From NCBI RefSeq assembly GCF_003987345.1, contig NZ_PIPP01000003.1, positions 248,001 to 312,000 of the forward strand: 64,000 nt of DNA. The letters are read 5' to 3'. This document shows, piece after piece, positions 27,365-36,196 of this stretch. Source of the stretch: Aliidiomarina shirensis (lineage in GTDB: Bacteria; Pseudomonadota; Gammaproteobacteria; Enterobacterales; Alteromonadaceae). The translations under genes were made by a program, and so were the position numbers. The number at the start of each line of letters is the position of its first letter. Position 1 is the stretch's first letter. The notes under the pieces are model-generated. The model saw only the letters and a list, made by a program, of their open reading frames with translations, had not been told where the DNA came from and made no database searches.

Positions 27365-28507
27365 TTATTTTGCGCGCAAAAATTGCAGAATATGTTTCAT
27401 CGCTTTTTCGCGAATAACATCGCTTTCCACTAATATTTCATGGCGCGCGCCTTCAACTTTAATCAGTTTACTCGCCTTGTTATTTTGCCTATCGACAAAC
27501 TCTTGTTGCGGTTTTGGTGCCACCACCCGATCTTGAGTGCCTTGTAATACCAACGCTGGAATCTTAACGCGATGTGCATTCAGTACTACTTGTCGAGCCG
27601 CCAATATGGCTTCGGCTACCCAATAATTCGTGGGGCCGCCTACCTTTATTGTTTCCATATCATCATACATTTGGCTAAACCATGAATACCGGTTTTCACT
27701 TTGCGTGAGCAGGTTTTCGGCAAACGGAAGCAGCACATAATCCCCGGTTGTTGGCGCATACCAAGGCCGCTTGGGGGTAATAATACTATTCATAAAGGCT
27801 AAAAATTTGGTAAGCGGCTTGGCCACCCAAAAAGGGAACGGCCTTGTTTGAATACCAAACATTGGCGCGCAAAAAACTATTTTTTTGAACGGGTTAAATG
27901 GAAACTCATCACTACCGGCGAACTGCTGTAAGTATTGCGCAGTAATAGCACCACCCATGGAGTGAGATAAAATATAAGCGGGTGCATTCCCAATACGTGG
28001 CTCTAACAGTTTCACCCACTCGGCGAAATCACGTGCATACTCGGAAAAGTTGTTGATATGGCCATGCTGGTGGTGATGCGTTAAGCGCGAGGAATGGCCT
28101 TGACCACGGTGATCAATCATTGCAACCGAATATCCAGCGGCTACAAGTTCTAACGTGATTTCTTGATACTTTAAATACGATTCAATTCGGCCCGGAGAAA
28201 TAACAACCCAGCCTCGATTCGGCTCAGGGGTCTGATCACCTGATTTTGCTAAACTCGCTACAAACTGATCGGTTGGGTCGTTTAGCGGGTCCAGAACTGT
28301 TGAAGGGTTGGCTTCTTCAGGAAGCGCTTTGTTCTCAAATAGCGCATAACGAATTTCGTGGCCATCGCAACTACGAAATTCGCCGTGCTCGGCATAGCGA
28401 TAAAATTCATAAAGATCTTCGCGGGCCCACTCAAGCCAAGCACTATCGCTATCATCTGGGCGGCGATTTAATACCGCAAGTGCATATTTACTGGCCATTT
28501 CGCTCAT
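27365..28507 (-). CDS. Alpha/beta hydrolase, lysophospholipase L2-like
   Basis: A 380-residue hydrolase without a signal peptide; AGGGAT precedes the ATG. It has the nucleophile elbow SHSMGGA near residue 182, the Asp in LQGTQDRVVAP and the His in EGARHEILVE, a complete Ser-Asp-His triad. GWVVISPGRIESYLKY and IDHRGQGHSSR match PldB-like lysophospholipases and monoacylglycerol lipases. It likely releases fatty acids from lysophospholipids at the inner membrane. TrmL follows closely. I do not assign pldB because paralogues are common. Confidence 0.83.
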   Translation of the reverse strand: MSEMASKYALAVLNRRPDDSDSAWLEWAREDLYEFYRYAEHGEFRSCDGHEIRYALFENKALPEEANPSTVLDPLNDPTDQFVASLAKSGDQTPEPNRGWVVISPGRIESYLKYQEITLELVAAGYSVAMIDHRGQGHSSRLTHHHQHGHINNFSEYARDFAEWVKLLEPRIGNAPAYILSHSMGGAITAQYLQQFAGSDEFPFNPFKKIVFCAPMFGIQTRPFPFWVAKPLTKFLAFMNSIITPKRPWYAPTTGDYVLLPFAENLLTQSENRYSWFSQMYDDMETIKVGGPTNYWVAEAILAARQVVLNAHRVKIPALVLQGTQDRVVAPKPQQEFVDRQNNKASKLIKVEGARHEILVESDVIREKAMKHILQFLRAK

Positions 28508-28603
28508 GCGTTATCCCTGTGAAATCTAATAAACTAAATATTTCCCCCTCGTTCTGGGGATGTTTTAGCTATTCTAGCGCGGATTTTTCACAAGGATAAG
28601 TGA

Positions 28604-29977
28604 TTAATTTGCGATGGGCAGGCTCACGGTAACCGCAAGGCCTCCGGCTGGATGATTTATAGCTTTAATATGGCCATCAAGCACAGCTGTAGCACGTTGG
28701 CAGAGCGCCAAACCTAAACCAACACCGGCACCATGATGGCGCGAGGGATCACCGCGAAAGAAAGGTTCGAACATTTTGCTGAGCTTATCTTCGGGTACAC
28801 CCGGGCCTTCATCATGCACGGTTATTGCTAACCATCCGTTTTGCTCTTCCGCGTGAACCGATACCGAACCATTCTCTGGCCCATACTGGAAGCCATTACG
28901 CACTAAATTTTCCAACACTAGGCGCAACAACACACCATCGGTTTCAAGCTCGGGGATATCTTTCTCAGGTAACTGCAACCGCCCATCCCAACTTTCTTGG
29001 TCTTTGCCATATTGCAAAAAGTATAAATCACTACGCAGCTCTTCTAACATAGCCGAGATATCAACTGGACCTTTTACCAATTTATCAAGGCCATTCTCTA
29101 AGCGCGAGAGCCATAAAATACTATCAATAATGGAACCAAGCCGGTAAATATCTTTATTCAATTGCACGTAGTTACGGTCGGCCTTTAGCGCTTCGGTTTC
29201 CATTAAATCGAGCGCTACTTGCAAACGCGCCAGTGGCGAACGCAACTCATGAGAAACATCGCTTAACAATCTACGTTGTGCATCACGAGAATTGGCTAAT
29301 TCAATAGCGGTTGAACGCATGGTGCGAGCTAGCTCACCAAGCTCATCTTTACGTTTCGGTAGGCGAGCAAGATTCGGTTTCGCCGAACCTGCGGCAATTT
29401 CTCGGGTAGCGTTTCGCAATTGTTTTAGTGGGCGAACAAACCACCAACCAAGAATTAGCGCACCTAGAAATGAAGCCGCGAACGAGAGCAGAATTAAGCG
29501 CGGCATCCAATCTTGATCTTCGTTTGCAACCAAAGCAGCCAACTCATCATCGGTTGCAGAACGACTCATAACCACTCTTCCAGCACTGCTATCAAGCGGG
29601 CCTGCAAACGTTCGCTCAGCAACGATAACTTGCATAGGTTCATTGTTTTGCAAAATGTTAAACGCCGCGCCTACTTCGGTTTGGCCCATTCCCGGCGTGT
29701 ATTCAATGTCCGTATTTTCGGGGCTATCTACGGCCACCACCCGGTAATCGCCCACGAGCAAACGCCCAGGCTGAATCATTCCTACACTCGAGGAATGATT
29801 CAAAATTGGCGCAAGTGCACGTTGGAAATCTGCCGCCATGGGGGCGGGCCCCGGCGGGCGTGATAAATAAAGTACTACGGAAAATGCAGCGATCGCCGTA
29901 AGTAAAATCAAGGCCCAGAATATCGCCAATAATCGAATCGTTAACGATTGATACCATTGCGTACGGCGTTGGAGCAT
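28604..29977 (-). CDS. cpxA: CpxA-like envelope-stress histidine kinase
   Basis: A 457-residue inner-membrane kinase. A first membrane segment is at about residues 12-32, a periplasmic domain of about 125 residues follows, then a second segment at 158-178 and a HAMP domain. The phospho-acceptor His is in LLSDVSHELRSPLARLQVA. The ATPase has LENLVRNGFQYG, VHDEGPGV and GVGLGLAL. The order CpxR then CpxA, with a three-base gap, and the sequence character fit the Cpx system, which senses misfolded envelope proteins. The periplasmic domain is typical in size. I see no cpxP gene next to it. Confidence 0.85.
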   Translation of the reverse strand: MLQRRTQWYQSLTIRLLAIFWALILLTAIAAFSVVLYLSRPPGPAPMAADFQRALAPILNHSSSVGMIQPGRLLVGDYRVVAVDSPENTDIEYTPGMGQTEVGAAFNILQNNEPMQVIVAERTFAGPLDSSAGRVVMSRSATDDELAALVANEDQDWMPRLILLSFAASFLGALILGWWFVRPLKQLRNATREIAAGSAKPNLARLPKRKDELGELARTMRSTAIELANSRDAQRRLLSDVSHELRSPLARLQVALDLMETEALKADRNYVQLNKDIYRLGSIIDSILWLSRLENGLDKLVKGPVDISAMLEELRSDLYFLQYGKDQESWDGRLQLPEKDIPELETDGVLLRLVLENLVRNGFQYGPENGSVSVHAEEQNGWLAITVHDEGPGVPEDKLSKMFEPFFRGDPSRHHGAGVGLGLALCQRATAVLDGHIKAINHPAGGLAVTVSLPIAN

Positions 29978-29980
29978 TCT

Positions 29981-30676
29981 CTAATTTTCCAAAATTTCTG
30001 GTTCCATTACGCGGTATCCACGCCCTCGCACCGTTTGAATACGATCAGGGTGGGCCGGTAATTTTTTCCGTACATTACTAATATGCACATCAAGCGAGCG
30101 ATCAAATGGCCCGAGTTGGCGGCCTAAAACATGATTAGAGAGGCTTTCTTTGGTAACCAACTGCCCGTGATGCGTTACTAACTGACGAAGTACTTCAAAT
30201 TCCGTAGGTGTGAGTGTTAACTTCTCACCATCACAAGTTGCTACCGCGTTCACGGTATCTAACTCGAAGCCAGCGAAGCGAATACTTTCCACTACCGCCG
30301 ATGCATCACTACCTTTACTGCGGCGCAACAATGCTTTTACGCGGGCAATGAGCTCTCGAGGATAAAAAGGCTTCGGCAAATAATCATCGGCACCTAGCTC
30401 TAAGCCCACAACACGATCTACATCATCGCCACGCGCTGTTAGCATAAGCACTGGCGTTTCAATGCCACTTTGGCGAAGATGTTTCAGTACCTGCAAACCA
30501 TCCATCTCTGGCAACATAATATCAAGCAAGATTAAGGCAAAAGAGCCCTCGCTTGCAGTATCTAAGCCAGTTTTGCCGTCCTCTACTGCGGTAAGACGAA
30601 TACCCTCTCTGGCGAACACATCGGTGAGCATTGCGCCTAAATCAGCATCATCATCTATCAACAGAACATGAACCAC
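29981..30676 (-). CDS. cpxR: CpxR-like OmpR-family response regulator
   Basis: A 231-residue regulator. The receiver has LLIDDDADLG at the start, the phospho-acceptor Asp in LILLDIMLPEMDG near residue 51 and the Lys in YLPKPFYPRE. The C-terminal winged helix (about 130-228) includes LTPTEFEVLRQLVTHHG and DVHISNVRKKL, and ends with VRGRGYRV. It is encoded three bases before the CpxA-like kinase. Six TTTAC/GTAAA sites in the 150 bases upstream suggest autoregulation. Confidence 0.88.
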   Translation of the reverse strand: MVHVLLIDDDADLGAMLTDVFAREGIRLTAVEDGKTGLDTASEGSFALILLDIMLPEMDGLQVLKHLRQSGIETPVLMLTARGDDVDRVVGLELGADDYLPKPFYPRELIARVKALLRRSKGSDASAVVESIRFAGFELDTVNAVATCDGEKLTLTPTEFEVLRQLVTHHGQLVTKESLSNHVLGRQLGPFDRSLDVHISNVRKKLPAHPDRIQTVRGRGYRVMEPEILEN

Positions 30677-30679
30677 AAT

Positions 30680-30826
30680 TTACCTTCCTTTCGTAATGTT
30701 TACGATATTCGGCTGCGCTGCGTTGCAGCCACAAACCTTGAAAATGGAAACGATCTTTACAATCTTTACATTTCCACAATCTACCCTTTACACAGGGAGA
30801 AGCGAGCACCTTTGCATTCCCTTTAC
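30680..30826 (-). promoter_or_regulatory. Cluster of CpxR-type GTAAA sites upstream of cpxR
   Basis: On the minus strand GTAAA occurs at 30680-30684, 30700-30704, 30756-30760, 30765-30769, 30787-30791 and 30822-30826. The pair at 30756/30765 forms GTAAA-N4-GTAAA, close to the known CpxR box (two GTAAA units about five bases apart). This gap (30677-30900) holds no gene. Positive autoregulation is inferred. Confidence 0.55.
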
Positions 30827-30900
30827 AGTATCGCTACCTCATAATACGCCAAGCATTCCCCAGCCCATAAGAGGATTTACTCAAAAGCTAAATTTCCGGG

Positions 30901-32376
30901 TTAATTACCTCGTTTATTCAATTTTCGAGTTAACGTGTTTCTCCCCCAACCCAAACGCTCCGCCGCCTGCTGCCGATGGCCATTCGTTTGTGCTAACGCG
31001 GCATCTATTGCCAGATCCTCAATTTCTGCCAGTAACACCGAACACCGCTCGTTATCGCTGCCATCAAGGGCCTTCAATAACTCGTTTTGTAAGCTTTCAC
31101 GCCAACTACGCGCTACTCCCGAACTCCTCGGTTCTGCGGCATCTAAGCTCTGAACGGGTGCATGGCGTTGCGTTAGAGTATCGGTATGTTCTGCGGTATT
31201 TTGCTGTAAATCTGCAGGCAGCTCATCAATATCAACAACATCGCCACTTGCCATCACGGTTATCCAGCGGCAGGTGTTCTCCAACTGCCTAACGTTACCC
31301 GGCCATAAAGCACTTTGCAGTTGAACCATAGCTGCATGGGTTAAACGCTTTTTCGGCATTTGTAGTTCTTTGGCAGCGGCCGCTAAGAAATGTTCCGCGA
31401 GCGCTGGAATATCGCTTCGCCGTTCATGTAAAGCTGGGAGCTGTAGATGGATAACATTCAAACGGTGGTAGAGATCTTCACGAAAACTGCCTTCATCAAT
31501 AGCCTTGCGCAAATCAATATGGGTGGCTGCGATAACCCGAACATTTACAGTTACCAACTGGTGGCTGCCAACCGGATAAAACTGCCCCTCCGCCAATGCT
31601 CGCAGTAAGCGCGTTTGCACGGCAAGTGGCATATCGCCAATTTCATCGAGGAACAGGGTGCCGCCATCAGCTTGTTGAAAACGGCCCGCGCGTCGGCTTT
31701 GGGCGCCGGTAAACGCGCCTTTCTCGTGACCAAACAACTCCGATTCAATCAACTCTCCGGGAATAGCCGCCATGTTCAAAGCTACAAAAGGTTGTTCGGC
31801 TCGCGGGCTATGATCGTGTAAGGCTTTCGCCACCAACTCTTTACCCGTGCCTGATTCACCCGTTAACAACACCGAAACGCTAGAACGTGAAAGCCGACCA
31901 ATGGCCCGAAACACTTCTTGCATAGCCGCCGATTCACCAATAATGCCGGTGTCGTTGTCCGCGTCGTCTGGCACTTTTTCCGAATTCGATACCTGTTCGC
32001 TATGCTTCGGTTTCGTAGCGCGCTCCGCAATCGCTACCACTTCATCAAGATCAAACGGCTTAGGGATATACTCAAAGGCACCACCCTTGAATGCTTTTAC
32101 CGCACTTTCCAAATCCGAGTGCGCTGTCATTACGATCACCGGCATATCCGAAAATTGCTGCTGAATTTCTTGTAATACTTGCATGCCATCCATGCCCGGC
32201 ATACGCACATCGGTAAGCACTAACGCTGGCTTCTGCGCACCGCACTCTGTTAAAGCTTCTAAGAAAAATTTTGGCTCGGAGAATAATCGCGGTTGCCAGC
32301 CGGCACCTTTAAATGCACGCTCCAACACCCAGCGAATCGAGCTATCGTCGTCGAGAATCCAAACCGTTCGTATCAT
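30901..32376 (-). CDS. ntrC: Nitrogen regulator NtrC (sigma-54 activator)
   Basis: A 491-residue activator with three domains. The receiver (1-120) has WILDDDSSIRW and the phospho-acceptor Asp in LVLTDVRMPGMDG. The AAA+ domain (about 155-385) has Walker A LTGESGTGKE, GAFTGA loop in EKGAFTGAQS and Walker B GGTLFLDEIGDM. The Fis-type helix-turn-helix at the C-terminus ends GHRQQAAERLGWGRNTLTRK. It activates sigma-54 promoters such as glnA when nitrogen is short. The start overlaps ntrB by four bases. The linker between AAA+ and helix-turn-helix is longer than usual, giving a slightly long protein (E. coli 469). Confidence 0.95.
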   Translation of the reverse strand: MIRTVWILDDDSSIRWVLERAFKGAGWQPRLFSEPKFFLEALTECGAQKPALVLTDVRMPGMDGMQVLQEIQQQFSDMPVIVMTAHSDLESAVKAFKGGAFEYIPKPFDLDEVVAIAERATKPKHSEQVSNSEKVPDDADNDTGIIGESAAMQEVFRAIGRLSRSSVSVLLTGESGTGKELVAKALHDHSPRAEQPFVALNMAAIPGELIESELFGHEKGAFTGAQSRRAGRFQQADGGTLFLDEIGDMPLAVQTRLLRALAEGQFYPVGSHQLVTVNVRVIAATHIDLRKAIDEGSFREDLYHRLNVIHLQLPALHERRSDIPALAEHFLAAAAKELQMPKKRLTHAAMVQLQSALWPGNVRQLENTCRWITVMASGDVVDIDELPADLQQNTAEHTDTLTQRHAPVQSLDAAEPRSSGVARSWRESLQNELLKALDGSDNERCSVLLAEIEDLAIDAALAQTNGHRQQAAERLGWGRNTLTRKLNKRGN

Positions 32377-33482
32377 CCCTGCTCTCCCGTTTTGCTGGCG
32401 TCATCAAGATAGGGGAGCACTACCGTAAACTCGGTATGTCCAGGCCGGCTGCTTACTTCTATTTTTCCCGCATGCTGATGGATTAGCGATTGTGCAATCG
32501 AAAGGCCAAGCCCCGTTCCGCCTTCACGGCCAGTGACCAGAGGATAGAACAGCGTATCTTTCAACTCACCGGGAACCCCTGGGCCATTATCTTGCACACA
32601 AATTAGCGCACATTGGCGATAGCGTTTTCCATAAATCGTTTCTTGATGGCTAACGCGCGTGCGCACCACAAGTTGGCGTTCGCCATCTTGATGCGCAAGC
32701 GCATCAAGAGAATTACTGAGCAAATTCAAAAACACCTGCTCAATCTGATCAGCACTTATAAATAAATCGGGTAAGCTCGGATCGTAATCCTTCGCAACAC
32801 TGAGATTTTCTGGCTTATTCACTGAAATAACGTCCAGCACACGCTGCAATACTGCATGAATATTTTGATAACTTCGAGCACTCGGGCGGTTCGGGCCAAG
32901 CAACCTATCGACCAAATTTCGCAACCTATCTGACTGCGCCATAATCAACTGCGTAAACTCACGTTGTTCCGGCGCTTCCAACTCAGCATTTAATAGTTGA
33001 GCGGCGCCGCGAATGCCGCCTAAGGGGTTTTTAATCTCATGAGCTAAGCCACGTACTAATTGTTGCGCCGCTTCGCGCTGATGCTGTTGCGCTTGCTCTT
33101 GATTGATGCGGCGAATGAGGTCAACTTGCCGCAACTCGATCAAAATCGCCGTATCTAAACCTGCAAAAGCTGCAATAGATGCATTCAATTCAATAGCTAT
33201 GGATTTACCATCATGAAACACCCAACTCACATCACTATCGGAAATGCTTTGCTGGTTGAGTGCGATATTTCTTAATAAGGTGAGATCAAAACTGCTGTAG
33301 CGCAAATGGCTATCAAGTGGGGCACCGAGCAAACGCCGTGAGCTGCCTGAAAAAATAGCATCAGCTGCCGCATTGGCGAAACACACATGAAGATTTTTAT
33401 CGAGCACCAATACTGCACTGGTGAGCTGATCGACAAGCTCTTGGTTAATGCTTTCATGCAATACAGGATTTGCAGCCGACAT
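32373..33482 (-). CDS. ntrB: Nitrogen sensor kinase NtrB
   Basis: I start at the ATG at 33482 (GAGG upstream), giving 369 residues; a longer frame to 33512 lacks this. Residues 20-130 form a PAS domain (LVLDKNLHVCFANAAADAIF). The phospho-acceptor His is in GLAHEIKNPLGGIRGAAQL near residue 150. The ATPase has LNLLSNSLDALAH, VQDNGPGV and GREGGTGLGLSI. NtrB is soluble, controlled by PII, and phosphorylates NtrC, whose gene overlaps it. It lies 131 bases downstream of glnA; that gap has an NtrC-type palindrome. Confidence 0.94.
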   Translation of the reverse strand: MSAANPVLHESINQELVDQLTSAVLVLDKNLHVCFANAAADAIFSGSSRRLLGAPLDSHLRYSSFDLTLLRNIALNQQSISDSDVSWVFHDGKSIAIELNASIAAFAGLDTAILIELRQVDLIRRINQEQAQQHQREAAQQLVRGLAHEIKNPLGGIRGAAQLLNAELEAPEQREFTQLIMAQSDRLRNLVDRLLGPNRPSARSYQNIHAVLQRVLDVISVNKPENLSVAKDYDPSLPDLFISADQIEQVFLNLLSNSLDALAHQDGERQLVVRTRVSHQETIYGKRYRQCALICVQDNGPGVPGELKDTLFYPLVTGREGGTGLGLSIAQSLIHQHAGKIEVSSRPGHTEFTVVLPYLDDASKTGEQG

Positions 33483-33541
33483 AAGAACCTCAGTGATATT
33501 GTCATAGCGCACCGAGAATTTTTAGGTGCAATAAGAGAGTT

Positions 33542-33558
33542 TGCACCAGAATGGTGCG
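33542..33558 (-). promoter_or_regulatory. NtrC-binding site before ntrB, with an adjacent hairpin
   Basis: TGCACCAGAATGGTGCG matches the NtrC consensus TGCACC-N5-GGTGCA at all but one position, about 60-75 bases before ntrB, the place of the E. coli glnL promoter site. Immediately beside it GCGCTGCG (33556-33563) can pair with CGCAGCGC (33583-33590), a stem with a 19-base loop and no T-run, possibly limiting read-through from glnA. Confidence 0.65.
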
Positions 33559-33613
33559 CTGCGCAATGAGAACCCTCAAATACGCAGCGCCTATTCATAC
33601 TTCCTAAGCTAGG

Positions 33614-35023
33614 TTAGCAAGAATAGTACATATCAAACTCAATCGGGTGCGTTGTCATCATTAGCTTCTCAACTTCTTTCCGCTTAAGGCTAATGTAAGC
33701 ATCGATCATATCGTCGCTCATTACGCCACCAGCAGTTAAGAAATCACGATCTTTATCTAATGCATCTAACGCCATACCTAGCGAGCTTGCTACCGTTGGA
33801 ATTTCTTTTGCTTCTTCTGGTGGTAAATCATACAAATCTTTATCCATAGCATCGCCAGGATGAATTTTGTTCTGAATACCATCAAGGCCAGCCATCAACA
33901 ATGCAGTAAATGCAAAGTAAGGGTTCGCAATTGGATCAGGGAAACGTGCTTCGATACGGCGGCCTTTCGGGTTTGAAACCAAAGGAATACGAATCGATGC
34001 AGAACGGTTACGCGCTGAATACGCCAACATTACCGGCGCTTCAAAACCTGGTACTAAACGCTTATAAGAGTTTGTGCCTGGATTGGTAAACGCGTTGATT
34101 GCCCGCGCGTGCTTAATGATACCGCCAATGTAATAAAGCGCGGTTTCAGAAAGGCCACCATATTTATCACCGGCAAACAGGTTCTTACCATCTTTGGCTA
34201 AGCTCATGTGCACGTGCATGCCTGAACCGTTATCGCCTACTAAAGGTTTCGGCATAAAAGTAGCAGTTTTGCCATACGCGTGAGCAACATTGTGAACCAC
34301 ATATTTGAAGATTTGCAGTTCATCCGCTTTGTTTACCAAGGTATTGAATCGGCATGCAATTTCGTTTTGGCCTGCGGTAGCAACTTCATGGTGATGCGCT
34401 TCAACAACCAAGCCCATTTCTTCCATTACTTCACACATTTCACTACGAATTTCATGCGAAGAGTCTACCGGTGGCACTGGGAAGTAGCCGCCTTTCACAC
34501 CTGGGCGGTGGCCTTTGTTGCCGCCTTCATATTCAGTGCCAGAATTCCATTTCGCTTCGATATCATCGATTTTATAGAACGAACCGCTCATATCGGTATT
34601 GAAACGCACATCATCAAATAAGAAGAACTCTGGCTCTGGGCCCATTAACGCGGTATCAGCAATGCCGGTAGACGTTAAATATTCTTCTGCGCGGCGGGCA
34701 ATCGAGCGCGGGTCGCGGTCATAACCTTGGCGTGTATCGGGTTCTAAAATTGAACAGCGAACGATTAACGTTGGAATTTCAGAGAATGGGTCCATTACTG
34801 CTGTTTCAGTATCTGGGCTCAGAACCATATCTGATTCGTTAATTCCTTTCCAACCAGCAATTGATGAACCATCAAACATTTTGCCATCTTCAAAGAAATC
34901 TTCGTCGATTTGCGAAACCGGAATGGTTACATGCTGCTCTTTACCTTTAGTATCAGTAAAGCGCATATCAACAAAACGCACTTCGTTTTCTTCAATTAAA
35001 TCCATCACCGCTTTAATAGACAT
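33614..35023 (-). CDS. glnA: Glutamine synthetase type I
   Basis: The start is the ATG at 35023 with a strong GGAGG; a frame reaching 35128 overlaps the sigma-54 promoter and is not used. The 469-residue protein equals E. coli GlnA. It makes glutamine from glutamate, ammonia and ATP as a dodecamer. Motifs: [10 protein letters not shown] at 50, [20 protein letters not shown]-like [21 protein letters not shown], and the adenylation Tyr in [11 protein letters not shown], so it can be controlled by adenylylation. It heads the glnA-ntrB-ntrC operon and has a sigma-54 promoter with NtrC sites upstream. Confidence 0.97.
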   Translation of the reverse strand: MSIKAVMDLIEENEVRFVDMRFTDTKGKEQHVTIPVSQIDEDFFEDGKMFDGSSIAGWKGINESDMVLSPDTETAVMDPFSEIPTLIVRCSILEPDTRQGYDRDPRSIARRAEEYLTSTGIADTALMGPEPEFFLFDDVRFNTDMSGSFYKIDDIEAKWNSGTEYEGGNKGHRPGVKGGYFPVPPVDSSHEIRSEMCEVMEEMGLVVEAHHHEVATAGQNEIACRFNTLVNKADELQIFKYVVHNVAHAYGKTATFMPKPLVGDNGSGMHVHMSLAKDGKNLFAGDKYGGLSETALYYIGGIIKHARAINAFTNPGTNSYKRLVPGFEAPVMLAYSARNRSASIRIPLVSNPKGRRIEARFPDPIANPYFAFTALLMAGLDGIQNKIHPGDAMDKDLYDLPPEEAKEIPTVASSLGMALDALDKDRDFLTAGGVMSDDMIDAYISLKRKEVEKLMMTTHPIEFDMYYSC

Positions 35024-35098
35024 TACTTGCCTCCGGGTTAGTGTGCTGCGAATACAAAACGTATTACTTAAAAAATTAATCTTATGGCTGAAACATGT

Positions 35099-35115
35099 AG
35101 CAAAGCTTGTGCCAA
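35099..35115 (-). promoter_or_regulatory. Sigma-54 promoter of glnA
   Basis: On the minus strand TTGGCACAAGCTTTGCT has the invariant GG (-24) and GC (-12) with exactly ten bases between, and the wider TGGCAC-N5-TTGC form. Transcription would begin near 35088, leaving a leader of about 65 bases before glnA. Two NtrC-type sites lie 120-190 bases upstream. Confidence 0.82.
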
Positions 35116-35230
35116 TATCGCAACACAATCCTTAACTTCATGTTTTTCTATAAAAAAATAACCATACGGATACCTTGTAGCGGTTTCCTTAAAGCATTAA
35201 ACCGATAGATATCAGCTAAGCGCACCAAAT

Positions 35231-35247
35231 CGCACCAAAATAGTGCG
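35231..35247 (-). promoter_or_regulatory. NtrC-binding site upstream of glnA
   Basis: CGCACCAAAATAGTGCG fits the NtrC palindrome GCACC-N5-GGTGC with one mismatch. Its centre lies about 130 bases upstream of the sigma-54 promoter, a normal enhancer distance. A half site CGCACC is at 35221-35226. Confidence 0.62.
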
Positions 35248-35270
35248 AAACTTATTTGCGCCGCAAAAAA

Positions 35271-35292
35271 AACGCACCATTACGGTGCGTTT
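35271..35292 (-). terminator. Terminator of the DsbA-like gene that also matches an NtrC site
   Basis: ACGCACC and GGTGCGT form a stem with a five-base loop, followed on the minus strand by eight T residues, a good intrinsic terminator six bases after the DsbA-like gene. The same palindrome, GCACC-N5-GGTGC, exactly matches the NtrC operator and lies about 175 bases upstream of the glnA promoter, so it may serve both jobs. Confidence 0.7.
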
Positions 35293-35297
35293 CGTGT

Positions 35298-35993
35298 TTA
35301 ATCCAAGCTCAATAGATAATCAATGAGCTGGTTATAATCATCTTGGTTCTGAATATCTTCGGGCAATGGATTTTTCACTAAATAACGGCCATTAACCACT
35401 ACCGAGGGAACGCCTGGTATTTCGTTGCTCTGCATTTCATTAAAGGTTTGTTCCATAATACCAACGATGCTGGGGCTATCCGCCAACTCGAAAATGGCTT
35501 CTTCATCTAAACCCTGTTGTTGGAAGAACGCAGACAAATCAGAGAAATCGGGTAAATCAGGTGCTTGGCTTTGATAAAACGCTAACATTTCAGTACCCAC
35601 ATCACGGCCAGCTACTTCACTAGCAGCATGGTAAATGCGCGCATCTAACGCCCAACGCTCGTTAAACACCGCGTGGCGGCGAACCACTGGTGTTTCTGGA
35701 AATGCTTCCTTTACACCTAAAACAATTGGTTCAAAACGCTGGCATGCTGGGCAACCGGCCCAAAAGTACTCAACAATAAAAGGCTCTGAGCGATCGGTTT
35801 GCACCGGATTTTCCAAAACACGGAAATAATCACCTTCGGCAAACGTACGTGATTCAGCCGTAGCATTAGCTCCCGATCCCTCAGTAGTATTGTTTGGTGC
35901 AGGGGCTTCACCACCACACGCAGAAATGGCAAATATAGCCACACCCGCAAGTAAAGCAGTGCGCACTGTGTGGAATAAACCTCGTTCTGTCAT
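35298..35993 (-). CDS. DsbA-like thiol:disulfide interchange lipoprotein
   Basis: A 231-residue protein; AGGAAG precedes the ATG. The N-terminus is a lipoprotein signal with lipobox ISAC near residue 26 and a Ser/Thr/Asn-rich linker, so it is probably membrane-anchored in the periplasm rather than soluble like E. coli DsbA. The thioredoxin fold has the active site CPAC in FWAGCPACQRFEP (DsbA has CPHC) and the cis-Pro in EIPGVPSVVVNGRY. The helical insertion of DsbA is present by length. It would introduce disulfides into exported proteins. A strong terminator follows, separating it from glnA. Confidence 0.85.
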   Translation of the reverse strand: MTERGLFHTVRTALLAGVAIFAISACGGEAPAPNNTTEGSGANATAESRTFAEGDYFRVLENPVQTDRSEPFIVEYFWAGCPACQRFEPIVLGVKEAFPETPVVRRHAVFNERWALDARIYHAASEVAGRDVGTEMLAFYQSQAPDLPDFSDLSAFFQQQGLDEEAIFELADSPSIVGIMEQTFNEMQSNEIPGVPSVVVNGRYLVKNPLPEDIQNQDDYNQLIDYLLSLD

Positions 35994-36196
35994 AAATACT
36001 TCCTATGATTAATTAACTAAAAAATTTATTTTGTACACATTAGAGCCACAGCATAGCGTTCCTGCTATAAAAAACGTAGTTTTTTCGTTAAATATGGCCC
36101 TGCTTTCCATTCGGTGCTTTTTTATTCAGTGAAATCAGCGTATGATCCGCCACCCTATGGCCCGATGGCCTTCACCACAGGTTAAAATACAGTTTT

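Noticed and set aside
30696-31292. A 198-codon plus-strand frame over the cpxR upstream region and the ntrC end
   Set aside because: It covers the ntrC helix-turn-helix on the other strand, has no start signal, and its composition is that of an opposite-strand shadow.
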